Source: Lacrimispora sphenoides (lineage in GTDB: Bacteria > Bacillota > Clostridia > Lachnospirales > Lachnospiraceae). Taken from it: 64,000 nucleotides of DNA. The DNA is taken from NCBI RefSeq assembly GCF_900105215.1, contig NZ_FOIP01000001.1:3226501-3290500 (forward strand). The letters run 5' to 3'. Shown here in pieces: positions 44,096-53,029 of this stretch. Position numbers and translations under genes: made by a program. The notes under the pieces were generated by a model. The model did not search any database. It saw only the letters and a list, made by a program, of their open reading frames with translations, and was not told where the DNA came from. Numbering within the stretch: the stretch's first letter is position 1; each line of letters opens with the position of its first letter.

Positions 44096-45259
44096 TTAAA
44101 AAATGTTAACATCTTCGTCTTCGTCGCCATCGGAATATGTACACACTTCTGAGAAAATATCTTCCGTAGTAGTTTCCTTCTTTGAGTTGATTTCAGATGT
44201 TTTAGACTGTTCCTTCTGGGCTGCTACAATGCCTACGCAAATCTTTGCTTTAATTACATCAATGTTGCCCTTATTCGGATCTTCATTAAAAGAATTAATT
44301 TCTGATTCTGCAAATTTCTTTTCCTCGTCGGTGTAAACAGAAATAGCCTCATTTAATTCAGCAATTCTTTTTTCTGCTTTTAACGTAGCCAGTTCTTTTT
44401 CAAGAATATCTCTCTCTGCCCAATATGTTTCGTGCTCTTTATTTAACGTGTCAAGTGCCGCCTGAACCTGCTCTACTGTGGCATTCAGTTCAACAATAGT
44501 ATTTTCTTTTGAAATAACCAGTTCATTAAGTTCACTAATCTTTATTTCATATTCAGCAGTTTTGTTGTTTGTCTCAGAAATAGTATCTCTGATAACATTT
44601 TTAACTTCGTTCATATCAAATTCCATTAATTCTTGTTCCTCCTTATTTTTCTTTTCAGCCACTTCCAAAACAATTGCATCATCATCAGCTGGTGATACAG
44701 ATAAAATTGCAGTACCAGATAATAAAAACTCCTTTGGTGTTCTGAATTTGTCAGTTGGTTTATCTTCTTCGTAGACGATCTTATTTTGATTAGTTTCTAA
44801 CCCCATAACCTCAACCGACGAATCTACTTTGTCAATGGCGTAATTCTGTCTAACCCATTTCACGAAATTAGGATATCTTGAATGGAAAAGAAATCCTTCT
44901 CCTGCCAAGACTTTAATTGTTCCTTCCCCGTCTGAAATTTCTTCAATAGAATACTTTTCAATTGATCCGACAACTTCGCTATTCTCAAAAACTGGTTCTT
45001 TTGACCCATCTTCATTAACCAAGTCATTGGTATAACCATGCCCAAGAGGAGCAGTTTTTGTATCATCGCAAAACTCACTACAAATTGGTATAGAACCAGA
45101 GTTATTGGCCGCATTTAGTACATATTCTTCATTCCAATGAATTCCATTTTTGTTTGTATCAGTGGCGTTCTCGTGAATTTTTAGAAGTGCAATTTTGATA
45201 GGTACTTTTCCGCCCCTAACGGCACGTTTTGAAAGTTCGAGGATATTATTTTGATACAT
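44096..45259 (-). CDS. Prohead protease-scaffold fusion-like protein
   Basis: 387 residues. N-terminal about 190: KIALLKIHENATDTNKNGIHW, LGHGYTND with a candidate catalytic His, and DKVDSSVEVMG with a candidate Ser nucleophile, a pattern of U35/S78-like capsid proteases. C-terminal 210-370: acidic coiled coil typical of scaffold. It would guide capsid assembly and then cleave itself. Start MYQNN behind GGAGG. Confidence 0.65.
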   Translation of the reverse strand: MYQNNILELSKRAVRGGKVPIKIALLKIHENATDTNKNGIHWNEEYVLNAANNSGSIPICSEFCDDTKTAPLGHGYTNDLVNEDGSKEPVFENSEVVGSIEKYSIEEISDGEGTIKVLAGEGFLFHSRYPNFVKWVRQNYAIDKVDSSVEVMGLETNQNKIVYEEDKPTDKFRTPKEFLLSGTAILSVSPADDDAIVLEVAEKKNKEEQELMEFDMNEVKNVIRDTISETNNKTAEYEIKISELNELVISKENTIVELNATVEQVQAALDTLNKEHETYWAERDILEKELATLKAEKRIAELNEAISVYTDEEKKFAESEINSFNEDPNKGNIDVIKAKICVGIVAAQKEQSKTSEINSKKETTTEDIFSEVCTYSDGDEDEDVNIF

Positions 45260-45283
45260 AGTCAATCCTCCTTAAATTTTTGT

Positions 45284-45310
45284 ATAATAAAAAGACGGTC
45301 AATGACCGCC
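45284..45310 (-). terminator. Terminator after the portal gene
   Basis: GGCGGTC-ATT-GACCGTC and then TTTTTATTATA on the minus strand. Confidence 0.8.
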
Positions 45311-45316
45311 TTAAAA

Positions 45317-46948
45317 TTATTTGTTGTCGCTAGGACTTGGCATCGCATTACCATTATTCGATTTACTTATTAGTGTACTTTGATTGGTAGGGTTTTCAGA
45401 TTCTGGTCTACCTGCCGTATTCGTCTTTTCGTTAGCCGTAAAAGATGTCATGTGTACCGGATATTTATGCTCAATATCTTCATCAAGTTCAGTATCCATA
45501 AGCTCAAAATATGCCTCTGAATTAATACCAGTACTTGCAATCCATGCGGTTAAAGACCCTTTCCCTTGCAAATACAAGTCTTTCATTTGTTGAGTGAATT
45601 CTTTTCTCGTGATGATACTACATGGTAGGTAATACAAACTGACAATATTACTTGAATCTTTTATAATATTCTGATTTATCACCTTCACAAATTCTTCTGT
45701 AATTGGCTCCATCCACATAAAGATTTCAGATAGTAGTAGCTGAAGATTATTCTGTTGAGAAGCAAAGTTTCCAGATCCGGTTCCAGATACCAAATTTGCC
45801 ATGAATCCCAAATCCACGCCAATCTGGTCATTAATATACGAACTGTTCTTTTCGTCAAGCAACGATACATCTGCTTTGATTTGATCTATCTTAGTACCTG
45901 CAGATACCGTGAAGAAACTTGTTGAATTGCGATTGTTTTTTGTTAATACTGCTTGTTTTACCTTGTCGTGCTGATCTGTTTGCTGAGCCTTTGTTAACGC
46001 GCAAGAGCCTGGATCTTTACCTTGTGGTAATGTCTGATAAATAATTCTGTTATTAATTTCATCAAGCGTTCCACGGGCGGTATCCTGAAAATAAGATGAG
46101 TAAAGAATATTTTTTATTGCAGCGAGGCATAGTGGTCTACCCCATGCTTCTTCTAATTTACTTCGTATTTTAGATACAATGGTTTTTGAATTATCAAGAA
46201 TAATCCAGTTGTTCATGGTGGATTCAGGTTTATTAAAGTTTGTCCAACCCTCGCGTATTTCCTGTGGATAAAGCCGCAATTTTCTTTCCAGTTCATTTCC
46301 ATCAAGACCTTCAAAGTACCTCAAATTAAAAGCAAGTACATAAGATGAATTTTTTCTACCCACAATCTTTGTGTAATTAGTTGGTAATGGGATAACAGAC
46401 ATATTTATACCTAACTCATTTATTTCAAGTATATTTTCTACATCATAGTCGCTCATAGTCTTCTTATTATCATTTGTACTATTAGTAAAAGCACAATAAT
46501 AAAAAGACACCCCATCAATCATTGATTTATACAGGGCATCTCTCATAATTTCCTTATGATGAAAACTTCTTAATGCTGACTCCATCAGTCTTTTATTGGT
46601 TTGTCTTTTTGATTTGCTTTTACCCCTTGGTATAACTACACTATCTAGTGTTGGGAGAGCTGTGCAATAGTCGATACACTGAGTAAGCAGTCCGTTAGAT
46701 GAATAGAGTTGATTAGACAGTTTCCTTAACTGCTCGTTATGTATCATTGGACTTTTTATCATTGCGGATATTTCTTTTGGCTCATATATTTCAAAAATAT
46801 CAAGACCAAATATATATTCGGATACTCCACGTGATGAAAAACTATTAAATTCGTGATTATTGTTGGTGACAGGAGAGGAGATTTCCCCATTGTCTATAGG
46901 CTGTGTTTTTCGTGGACGACCCCTACCACGCTTGATTTCTTCTGCCAT
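45317..46948 (-). CDS. Portal protein
   Basis: 543 residues. Basic AT-hook-like N terminus (KRGRGRPRKTQP), then a portal-like layout: LYSSNGLLTQCIDYCTALPT, ... LPTNYTKIVGRKNSSYVLAFNLRYF, ... GSGNFASQQNNLQLLLSEIFMWMEPITEEF. The position directly after terminase, the size and the amphipathic stem region support a dodecameric portal for DNA passage. Confidence 0.75.
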   Translation of the reverse strand: MAEEIKRGRGRPRKTQPIDNGEISSPVTNNNHEFNSFSSRGVSEYIFGLDIFEIYEPKEISAMIKSPMIHNEQLRKLSNQLYSSNGLLTQCIDYCTALPTLDSVVIPRGKSKSKRQTNKRLMESALRSFHHKEIMRDALYKSMIDGVSFYYCAFTNSTNDNKKTMSDYDVENILEINELGINMSVIPLPTNYTKIVGRKNSSYVLAFNLRYFEGLDGNELERKLRLYPQEIREGWTNFNKPESTMNNWIILDNSKTIVSKIRSKLEEAWGRPLCLAAIKNILYSSYFQDTARGTLDEINNRIIYQTLPQGKDPGSCALTKAQQTDQHDKVKQAVLTKNNRNSTSFFTVSAGTKIDQIKADVSLLDEKNSSYINDQIGVDLGFMANLVSGTGSGNFASQQNNLQLLLSEIFMWMEPITEEFVKVINQNIIKDSSNIVSLYYLPCSIITRKEFTQQMKDLYLQGKGSLTAWIASTGINSEAYFELMDTELDEDIEHKYPVHMTSFTANEKTNTAGRPESENPTNQSTLISKSNNGNAMPSPSDNK

Positions 46949-46964
46949 TTTTCACCTCCATTCT

Positions 46965-48794
46965 CTAATTGATTAGTGTGGCGTATTCATAATCTGAATT
47001 ATCAGATAATAAATCTTGCTCCAACAGCCCAATAAAGTAACTATTATAAGCTAAACTTACATATCTATCCTTTGTATTACTACCAGTTTCGTATAGTGAA
47101 ATTACACCAGTCTGTTCATTTCTTGTGTATTCCAAGGATATCATTTCATTCAATAACGCCTGTGTTTCCAAAAATGGCCTTTCATAAAATAGCATGATAT
47201 CTGGATCGGTTGCGAGAGAATATTCTTGGATATTATTTTGCAAAATATCCTGCGCAGAATCTAAATTAACTAATAAATCTATCATCTTAGAATCTAAAAC
47301 CCCGCGTAATGCAATAGCAATATCATTATTCAGCTTTTGACTTGCGTTTATAGCAAATACATTTTCATCAGCTCCAGCAACATTTACTCTATTGGCAATA
47401 ACTTCATCATTCATACATCTCCAAGCAGGATATTCACAATCTCTATCTTCGTCGTAAAGTACCTTTGCCAATCTATCATATGTTAATATTCCACCATTTC
47501 TAGTATCAAGAACAATATAGTCAGCTTCAAAATCGTAGAATAATTGCTTTATTCTTATAGCCTGTTTATCAACATCACTACCAGGATTTGCTTCAATATA
47601 TGAGAGAATGCGTCTATACCCATTTTTTACTTCAATCTTCTTCCCATCTACATTACTAGATTCATACGTCACACTTTCAGGTAGAGCACGTATGCAAGTA
47701 AAACATGAATTATCATTTTTATTTGAACGTTCTATAAAAGCCATATCGCAAGCAAGCACTCTGACTTCGCCGATCTGTTTAGGAATAGCATAGGGATTTT
47801 TATGTTTATTTCTTACATCATCTAACTTTCTTGGATAGAATGCCTTTTTATTAACCTGATTTTGAGTCAGCAACCCGTATGTAAAATAAGCATTAGCATT
47901 TTCTCTTAACATTTCATTCTCGTATTCTTCTCTCCAAGTTATCGGATCTGTGGTTCTCTTTGCGTCTACGAGGTTAGACATGGTTTTTATCTCGTGTTTT
48001 AAGGCAATGGAATAATCGGTGGCTAAAATACACGATGTTCCATCTCCGTATTTACTTTTAACCGTATCTTTAAGCAATTTTCCCATCCAATGGCTAGTTG
48101 GTGCGGCTGAGCTTATGTATATATTTACTGCCTCTTCTGAAAACTCTTTATTTTCGCGATATTTTACACCATACTGTTCACATTCTTCGTTGGTACGATA
48201 TTGCGCTGGACGGGTCATCTGGAATGGTTTAAGAACTTTATCTACAATATATTTTTTGATTCTTTTAAATTCTTCAAAGATTAGAATAGTGGATCTATAT
48301 CCAAGAGCATCTTCACTTGCGACCACTACTACAATAGAACTACCATTATGAAAAGTAACTTCAATATCGTTTGCGTTTGTAGTAATTTTCTTAATCTCGC
48401 GTCGTAAATTCTCTGATTTGGGCATTAGTTCTTTTTGTATTTTTTCCTTTACGATCAAAGCAGCCTGTTTCTTTGTTCCACTGGCTACGACAACCTTGGT
48501 GTTTGGATAAAGAATACATTTGGCGCATGAAAAAATAGCAATCACAAATGATTTTGCGGAGGCTCGTCCAGCAATAATGACCACGCTAATATAGGCATTT
48601 AATATGTAGAGCCATATAATTTGATACCAATGAAGGGTAATGCCTAAATAGTGTTCAACAAATACGGGGATATTTCTGCGGTAAAAAGTGATCCAATCCA
48701 ATATCCTTACATAATTTTCTTTATTGGATAGCCAAGAAGATTGAGAGAATTTTTTGTAGACAATTTTCTGATAGGCATCAAGCACATCATTCAC
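46965..48794 (-). CDS. terL: Terminase large subunit
   Basis: 609 residues. ATPase domain with Walker A variant GRASAKS (76-82) and Walker B LIFEE (171-175), coupling motif near SSAAPTSHWMG. C-terminal RNase H-like nuclease with Asp in VLACDMAF, YIVLDTRNGG and a later acidic cluster. Packages DNA into proheads. Start overlaps the end of the upstream gene by eight bases. Confidence 0.9.
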   Translation of the reverse strand: MNDVLDAYQKIVYKKFSQSSWLSNKENYVRILDWITFYRRNIPVFVEHYLGITLHWYQIIWLYILNAYISVVIIAGRASAKSFVIAIFSCAKCILYPNTKVVVASGTKKQAALIVKEKIQKELMPKSENLRREIKKITTNANDIEVTFHNGSSIVVVVASEDALGYRSTILIFEEFKRIKKYIVDKVLKPFQMTRPAQYRTNEECEQYGVKYRENKEFSEEAVNIYISSAAPTSHWMGKLLKDTVKSKYGDGTSCILATDYSIALKHEIKTMSNLVDAKRTTDPITWREEYENEMLRENANAYFTYGLLTQNQVNKKAFYPRKLDDVRNKHKNPYAIPKQIGEVRVLACDMAFIERSNKNDNSCFTCIRALPESVTYESSNVDGKKIEVKNGYRRILSYIEANPGSDVDKQAIRIKQLFYDFEADYIVLDTRNGGILTYDRLAKVLYDEDRDCEYPAWRCMNDEVIANRVNVAGADENVFAINASQKLNNDIAIALRGVLDSKMIDLLVNLDSAQDILQNNIQEYSLATDPDIMLFYERPFLETQALLNEMISLEYTRNEQTGVISLYETGSNTKDRYVSLAYNSYFIGLLEQDLLSDNSDYEYATLIN

Positions 48795-49794
48795 CGTCCT
48801 TTATTTCTGTATCTTCATCATTTATCCAATAATCCGCATCTTTTTCCTTTGTACCAAATATCAAATTCTTTAAAGGTCTAAACATAAATCGCTCTATGTA
48901 TTCTATAATTCCAAAGAAATCATGGTACTTCTTCTTATCTTGGTAATATTCAGCAGGAGAATACTTTTCGATATCCATTATCCATTTTCCAAAACTATCA
49001 TTAGTTACATCCGCATCATCCGCTTTTAGACCAGCTGCTTCAAATAATGATTTGTATGAATTTGATAATGTTCCTATATCTTTTCCATTTTGAATATTTA
49101 TTTGCATCTGATATTCCAACAGGCAAAGGTTTTTCATCATTTTTTGCTTTTTGACATCTGGTTTTCCCTCACATAACTTAAGCAATTCATCATAATATCC
49201 CTGTAGAGCTTGTAATGCCTGTGCTTCATAGCCAGCTCCCCAGAATTTGATCATTTTTGGAGTGATTTTGTAATCCGCAATGTCATCAATGTCTTCAGAT
49301 GTATTTACAGTCCTATTTTGACGATTATCAAAATTGAATTTCAAAGAGTCTATAAAAGTTTTTCTTCCAGCGACATTAAGATTTTTCTTTGCTGCATAGT
49401 GTGAAATTCTACTTCGATCAGATGAAATTTCACGCGCCTGCTTTAAAACCTCTATGTCGTATACCCAGTCAACTTGACATGTAAAATGTTCAATAGCATG
49501 TTCTTCATTCCCACTATACAAAGCGGTTAATAGTGTTACATACTTATCTGTACATTCTTTACACCATGGCAAATATCCATCGTTCGCCTGGAATAGTGGG
49601 CTGTTTGATTTTTGAAAATTATTTTTCTGTGCAATATACCCCCGCCCACAGCATGAACATTTGTATTTATGTTTTTCTGAATCATATTGTTGTGGAGATC
49701 TTGGAATCTTAAATTCAACACTTGTATCAATTACTTTTGGTGAGTTCATTGACTCACGGACAATATCTTCTTTGGTTCTTCCTACAGTAGCCAA
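48787..49794 (-). CDS. Probable terminase small subunit with zinc-binding N terminus
   Basis: 335 residues. CSCCGRGYIAQKNNFQKSNSPLF ... LPWCKECTDKY gives a four-Cys zinc site. Helical domain follows (SSDRSRISHYAAKKNLNVAGRKTF). Coupled to terL, so the small subunit or a packaging partner is the best reading. First late gene after a terminator. Confidence 0.65.
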   Translation of the reverse strand: MATVGRTKEDIVRESMNSPKVIDTSVEFKIPRSPQQYDSEKHKYKCSCCGRGYIAQKNNFQKSNSPLFQANDGYLPWCKECTDKYVTLLTALYSGNEEHAIEHFTCQVDWVYDIEVLKQAREISSDRSRISHYAAKKNLNVAGRKTFIDSLKFNFDNRQNRTVNTSEDIDDIADYKITPKMIKFWGAGYEAQALQALQGYYDELLKLCEGKPDVKKQKMMKNLCLLEYQMQINIQNGKDIGTLSNSYKSLFEAAGLKADDADVTNDSFGKWIMDIEKYSPAEYYQDKKKYHDFFGIIEYIERFMFRPLKNLIFGTKEKDADYWINDEDTEIKDGE

Positions 49795-49814
49795 AGTCTC
49801 ACCTCCATTCTTTG

Positions 49815-49840
49815 CAAATAAAAAGAGCCATCATTGGCTC
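49815..49840 (-). terminator. Terminator at the early/late boundary
   Basis: GAGCCAATGATGGCTC, a short 5-6 bp stem, then TTTTTATTTG on the minus strand, just before the terminase ribosome site. Confidence 0.7.
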
Positions 49841-49908
49841 AAAATTCAAATAAAATCGCTATTCAATAGCAAATAGAAGAGTAGATTGTAACATCTACAC
49901 TTCCTAAA

Positions 49909-50112
49909 TTACTGCTGTGCTTTTCTCTTAGCACACTCTTCTTTGAAAGATGTTCCAGGGAAGGTATTCCAACCACGAGCTGCACAATATGGGCAATCAT
50001 CGGGATGAGACTTGCCAGTTGCCGGGCCATATTCAGCCATATGAGCCTTATATTCGGCCTCCTCTGCTGGACTTACAAATTCAATTACTTCTTTTTCATA
50101 ATTTGGAATCAT
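49909..50112 (-). CDS. Small hypothetical protein (67 aa)
   Basis: MIPNYEKEVIEFVSPAEEAEYKAHMAEYG with CPYCAARGWNTFPGTSF in the C-terminal half: a CxxC motif and a basic tail. GGAAA-type site. Function unknown. Confidence 0.6.
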   Translation of the reverse strand: MIPNYEKEVIEFVSPAEEAEYKAHMAEYGPATGKSHPDDCPYCAARGWNTFPGTSFKEECAKRKAQQ

Positions 50113-50167
50113 GTGTTTAATTTCCTTTCGTGTTTTTATTTATACATAAAATTATGTATATTTCTAA

Positions 50168-50311
50168 TTAATCCAACTTCTCCAAAAGTCCTTCTATAGT
50201 TACCGTTTCACCAATAGATACACATGTATCTTGACGAGTTTCAAGAACTTCTTTCAGAATGGAGATTTCGTCATCAGTAAGGTTGATTGTCTTCGTTATA
50301 ATATCAAACAT
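50168..50311 (-). CDS. Small acidic protein (47 aa)
   Basis: MFDIITKTINLTDDEISILKEVLETR... begins after AAGGGGTGA; helical, acidic. Between the HU-like gene and the 67-aa gene, same direction. Function unknown. Confidence 0.6.
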   Translation of the reverse strand: MFDIITKTINLTDDEISILKEVLETRQDTCVSIGETVTIEGLLEKLD

Positions 50312-50323
50312 TCATATCACCCC

Positions 50324-50596
50324 TTACTTTACGGCATCTTTTAATGCTTTGCCGGCTTTAAATTTAGGCACTTTTGATGCTTCGATGTGAAGTTTTTCGC
50401 CAGTCTTTGGATTTCGTCCTTCTCTGGCAGCTCTTTCGGTTACTTCAAATGTGCCAAATCCAACCAACTGAACCTTTTCACCCTTTACTAATTTCTCAGT
50501 TACAACCTCTGTAAGTGCTTTTAAAAATGCTTCTGTATCTTTTACCTGTAAACCTGTTTTGTTTACGATAGAAGTAATTAATTCTGGTTTATTCAT
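50324..50596 (-). CDS. hup: HU-family DNA-binding protein
   Basis: 90 residues: MNKPELITSIVNKTGLQVKD ... VQLVGFGTFEVTERAAREGRNPKTGEKLHIEASKVPKFKAGKAL, complete HU signature including the DNA-binding arm. AAGGAGA sets the start at MNKPEL. A phage HU that could compact phage DNA or assist recombination; a divergent second copy is at 53963-54265. Confidence 0.92.
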   Translation of the reverse strand: MNKPELITSIVNKTGLQVKDTEAFLKALTEVVTEKLVKGEKVQLVGFGTFEVTERAAREGRNPKTGEKLHIEASKVPKFKAGKALKDAVK

Positions 50597-50623
50597 ATAT
50601 AAAAATCTCCTTATATTTAAAAT

Positions 50624-50649
50624 AATAAAAGAGGGCAGTAAACACCCTC
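50624..50649 (-). terminator. Terminator upstream of the HU gene
   Basis: GAGGG and CCCTC around a nine-base loop, then TTTTATTATTT. Confidence 0.65.
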
Positions 50650-50696
50650 GGTTTGACCGCACAGCAGTCATTCGCCATTTATTATGTTGGCAACAC

Positions 50697-50894
50697 TTAA
50701 TATGACTTTTCTGCTACTGCTAGAATGGCATTTGCAATTCTAATTGCTTCACAATCTCCTAAATCATGAAGAATAGACTCTGAAACTTTCAATGGAAAAT
50801 ATTTTATATATTCGCGATCATCTTCCGACACAATATTTCCGCTGGCAATCTCCTGAAATTTTGTTAAAGTATCGATTGTTTTAAAGTCGTTCAT
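50697..50894 (-). CDS. Small hypothetical protein (65 aa)
   Basis: MNDFKTIDTLTKFQEIASGN ... helical, ends ILAVAEKSY. AGAAGAGGTG before the ATG. Its own terminator lies downstream at 50624-50649 and another upstream. Function unknown. Confidence 0.6.
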   Translation of the reverse strand: MNDFKTIDTLTKFQEIASGNIVSEDDREYIKYFPLKVSESILHDLGDCEAIRIANAILAVAEKSY

Positions 50895-50920
50895 AAATAC
50901 ACCTCTTCTCAGTTAAAGCA

Positions 50921-50947
50921 ATAAAAAAGAACCGCCACAAGCGATTC
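50921..50947 (-). terminator. Terminator after the phosphoesterase gene
   Basis: A 7-bp stem GAATCGC/GCGGTTC and TTTTTTATTG on the minus strand. Confidence 0.8.
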
Positions 50948-50963
50948 ACCATCAAATGTATGT

Positions 50964-52181
50964 TTAGTTTAAAATGATATTGTAGGTTGCTTCACGACCA
51001 TCTTCCTGATTAAACAACATTAATGTCTGACCAGCAGAAGAGTAGAGTCTTTTTTCATTTGCATAAGATTCAGAACCACACAGAGAACGTACTATCACAC
51101 TTTCAATGCCTAATCGTTCAAATTCCTCTAGATGATGCTTGTCCCCCATGACGGTTAAATCAATCGTTTCTCCAAATTTCTTTGTGAATATAGTATTCAT
51201 AGTGACACCAAAATCCTTGAAGTTCTCTAAGTCTCCATGAGTACAAACAATATTTACGCCACATACGTTTAACTTTATAAATTCATACCAATCAGCGGGA
51301 ACTATGGTAACGTCATTACGCTCTCTCAGCCTTTCTTTTAACCACCAGGGTACAAGACGTTCCATATTGTCAGAATGCTTACTATCTTTTTTATTCTGGA
51401 TAGTTCTCATGTGATTGCCATATGTGGAGTATACAGAAGTTTCAGTAACGCAATCAGCTAATGCAGATATAATTTCTGCCATTCGTTCAGTTACGTGCAT
51501 TAGCTGCATACATGTCTCTTCTTCCGAATCTACTCTACACCCAGTGTGAATGCTCCCATGGCAAAGGTCCCCTAGGATTACCAAATGTAACTTATAGACA
51601 CCATTCTCTATTAAATGTTGTTTTGTTTTATCAATAAGTTTCTCTAATCTGTTTTCGCAAATATCAATGTTGTATGTATTCCAGATATTATCCGTTACTA
51701 GTCCGTAATGTAAATCAGAAATATAAATAACGGCTTCTCTGCCAGAAGAGAAACAGATTTCTTTATTAACTTTTAGCGGTTTCAATTTGTTTAGATCTTT
51801 AGCAACCTCTAGCATTTCGGTACACAAGTGATCAAATCTGCTTTCAAGTGTTAAATCCCGATTTTTTAATCGTCTCTGATCAGACACCTGCTTCTTAATC
51901 TTATACAATTCATCAAGCTGAACTTGCACTTCTTTACTGTATTGCTCATCTATCATTTTTGAAAATACTTCATCATAAAAAGCTTTTGCCATCTGGAATT
52001 TCTTACGATATGCTGATTCTGTCCACGTTTCAGTTTCATCTCTTAACTCTTTATTGAACAATTCTGTCAAATTGGGCCATGTGATGTCAAGCGTACCGGA
52101 ATCTTTGGCAGAGCCTAAACGCCATATGTATTGTAATTCAGTCTCATCAACAGCTTTCTTTAAATCAACGATATTATTCAC
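50964..52181 (-). CDS. Metallophosphoesterase (calcineurin-like)
   Basis: About 405 residues. A helical N-terminal region is followed by the phosphoesterase core: SDLHYG, LGDLCHGS, YGNHMR, CTHGD and GDKHH, i.e. the metal-binding D-x-H, G-D, G-N-H and H-x-H-type motifs. It may cleave nucleic-acid or nucleotide phosphodiesters. The start is uncertain; GTG within AAGGCGGTG just after the upstream stop is chosen, since the longest frame overlaps the upstream gene by 55 bases. Confidence 0.8.
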   Translation of the reverse strand: MNNIVDLKKAVDETELQYIWRLGSAKDSGTLDITWPNLTELFNKELRDETETWTESAYRKKFQMAKAFYDEVFSKMIDEQYSKEVQVQLDELYKIKKQVSDQRRLKNRDLTLESRFDHLCTEMLEVAKDLNKLKPLKVNKEICFSSGREAVIYISDLHYGLVTDNIWNTYNIDICENRLEKLIDKTKQHLIENGVYKLHLVILGDLCHGSIHTGCRVDSEEETCMQLMHVTERMAEIISALADCVTETSVYSTYGNHMRTIQNKKDSKHSDNMERLVPWWLKERLRERNDVTIVPADWYEFIKLNVCGVNIVCTHGDLENFKDFGVTMNTIFTKKFGETIDLTVMGDKHHLEEFERLGIESVIVRSLCGSESYANEKRLYSSAGQTLMLFNQEDGREATYNIILN

Positions 52182-52192
52182 CGCCTTACCAA

Positions 52193-52402
52193 TTATTCTG
52201 CATCGAACATTGTAGAAGAGAGTGGCAATGCTCCTCCGAGTTTGCAATCAACTAACTGATCCTTATATTCCATAAACATATCTTTTACGCTAATAGGCTC
52301 CCCAAATTCCTCGTGGCTCAAATACAGTTCACCATCAATTTCTTCAACCTTTGCGCCTACAATATTGTAGATACTTTGTTTTGTATTATCTAATTTTGCC
52401 AT
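52193..52402 (-). CDS. Small hypothetical protein (69 aa)
   Basis: MAKLDNTKQSIYNIVGAKVE, then acidic strands. TTTGGAGGG before the ATG. Upstream partner of the phosphoesterase. Function unknown. Confidence 0.62.
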   Translation of the reverse strand: MAKLDNTKQSIYNIVGAKVEEIDGELYLSHEEFGEPISVKDMFMEYKDQLVDCKLGGALPLSSTMFDAE

Positions 52403-52420
52403 ATTATATTTCCCTCCAAA

Positions 52421-52714
52421 TTAATAAGACTTCTTGTGCGGATTGAAATATCTCTGGTGAGATTTTCTTTTCCTGACTTCAAGAAGTTGTTCTACTTTTA
52501 CTTTATATTTTTCATTTACGGTTAATTTTGCAATGCATGACAAGTAGTAATTACCCACTCTACGAGGTATTTTTTCATCTACCACATTGTCAATTAATCT
52601 TTTGGCAGCGTAATAGTTTTTGAAATGTATGTGAGATTCATTATCATCGCTTCTACACACTCTAAAGCCTGTTTCTGTGCGTTGTATTATGAAACCACGG
52701 TATTCTTCACCCAT
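52421..52714 (-). CDS. Hypothetical basic protein (97 aa)
   Basis: MGEEYRGFIIQRTETGFRVC ... ends RKSHQRYFNPHKKSY; basic C terminus, alpha-beta. Follows the preceding stop by five bases. Function unknown. Confidence 0.6.
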   Translation of the reverse strand: MGEEYRGFIIQRTETGFRVCRSDDNESHIHFKNYYAAKRLIDNVVDEKIPRRVGNYYLSCIAKLTVNEKYKVKVEQLLEVRKRKSHQRYFNPHKKSY

Positions 52715-52719
52715 ACCAT

Positions 52720-52899
52720 TTAGTCGCCACGAATGGCTTTTAACGCTTCCAAGATAGCTACTTTAGGAGCAGCATAATAGCTTCTGTGACGCTTGTTTGC
52801 AGAATGACATAAGTCTGCTTCGTAATAGTTTTTGTGGTCAGAATATCTGAAACCTTGAGATTCTAACAACTTAGCTTCCTTCTTACTTATTGGTAAAAT
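52720..52899 (-). CDS. Small basic phage protein with apparent AUU start (59 aa)
   Basis: The frame has no ATG, GTG or TTG near its 5' end. It reads ILPISKKEAKLLESQGFRYS ... ADLCHSANKRHRSYYAAPKVAILEAL, which looks like real protein. An in-frame TGA lies nine bases before an ATT that follows GCGAG. I take ATT as the start. Cys and His residues may bind metal. It is the first coding frame after the structured RNA stretch. Alternatives: frameshifted or remnant gene. Confidence 0.55.
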   Translation of the reverse strand: MLPISKKEAKLLESQGFRYSDHKNYYEADLCHSANKRHRSYYAAPKVAILEALKAIRGD

Positions 52900-52948
52900 T
52901 ATATTTCACTCGCTTTCGTTTTAAATTTCTCCGGAGAGGAGAGTAGCA

Positions 52949-53029
52949 CTAGAATGAGGTGTCGATCCCCATGCTGATAAACACACACTGCTTTCAAGGC
53001 TGGTTTCGGAGCCGTCCGAATTATTCTAG
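52949..53029 (-). tRNA. tRNA-Ser(UGA)-like gene, possibly degenerate
   Basis: Acceptor CTAGAAT/ATTCTAG (7 bp), D-arm TCGG-...-CCGA with GG in the loop, anticodon loop CTTGAAA (anticodon TGA), long variable region of about 16 bases as in Ser tRNAs, and T-arm GGGG-ATCGACA-CCTC where the usual first loop T is A. The anticodon stem has two mismatches. May be nonfunctional or tRNA-like. Confidence 0.45.
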
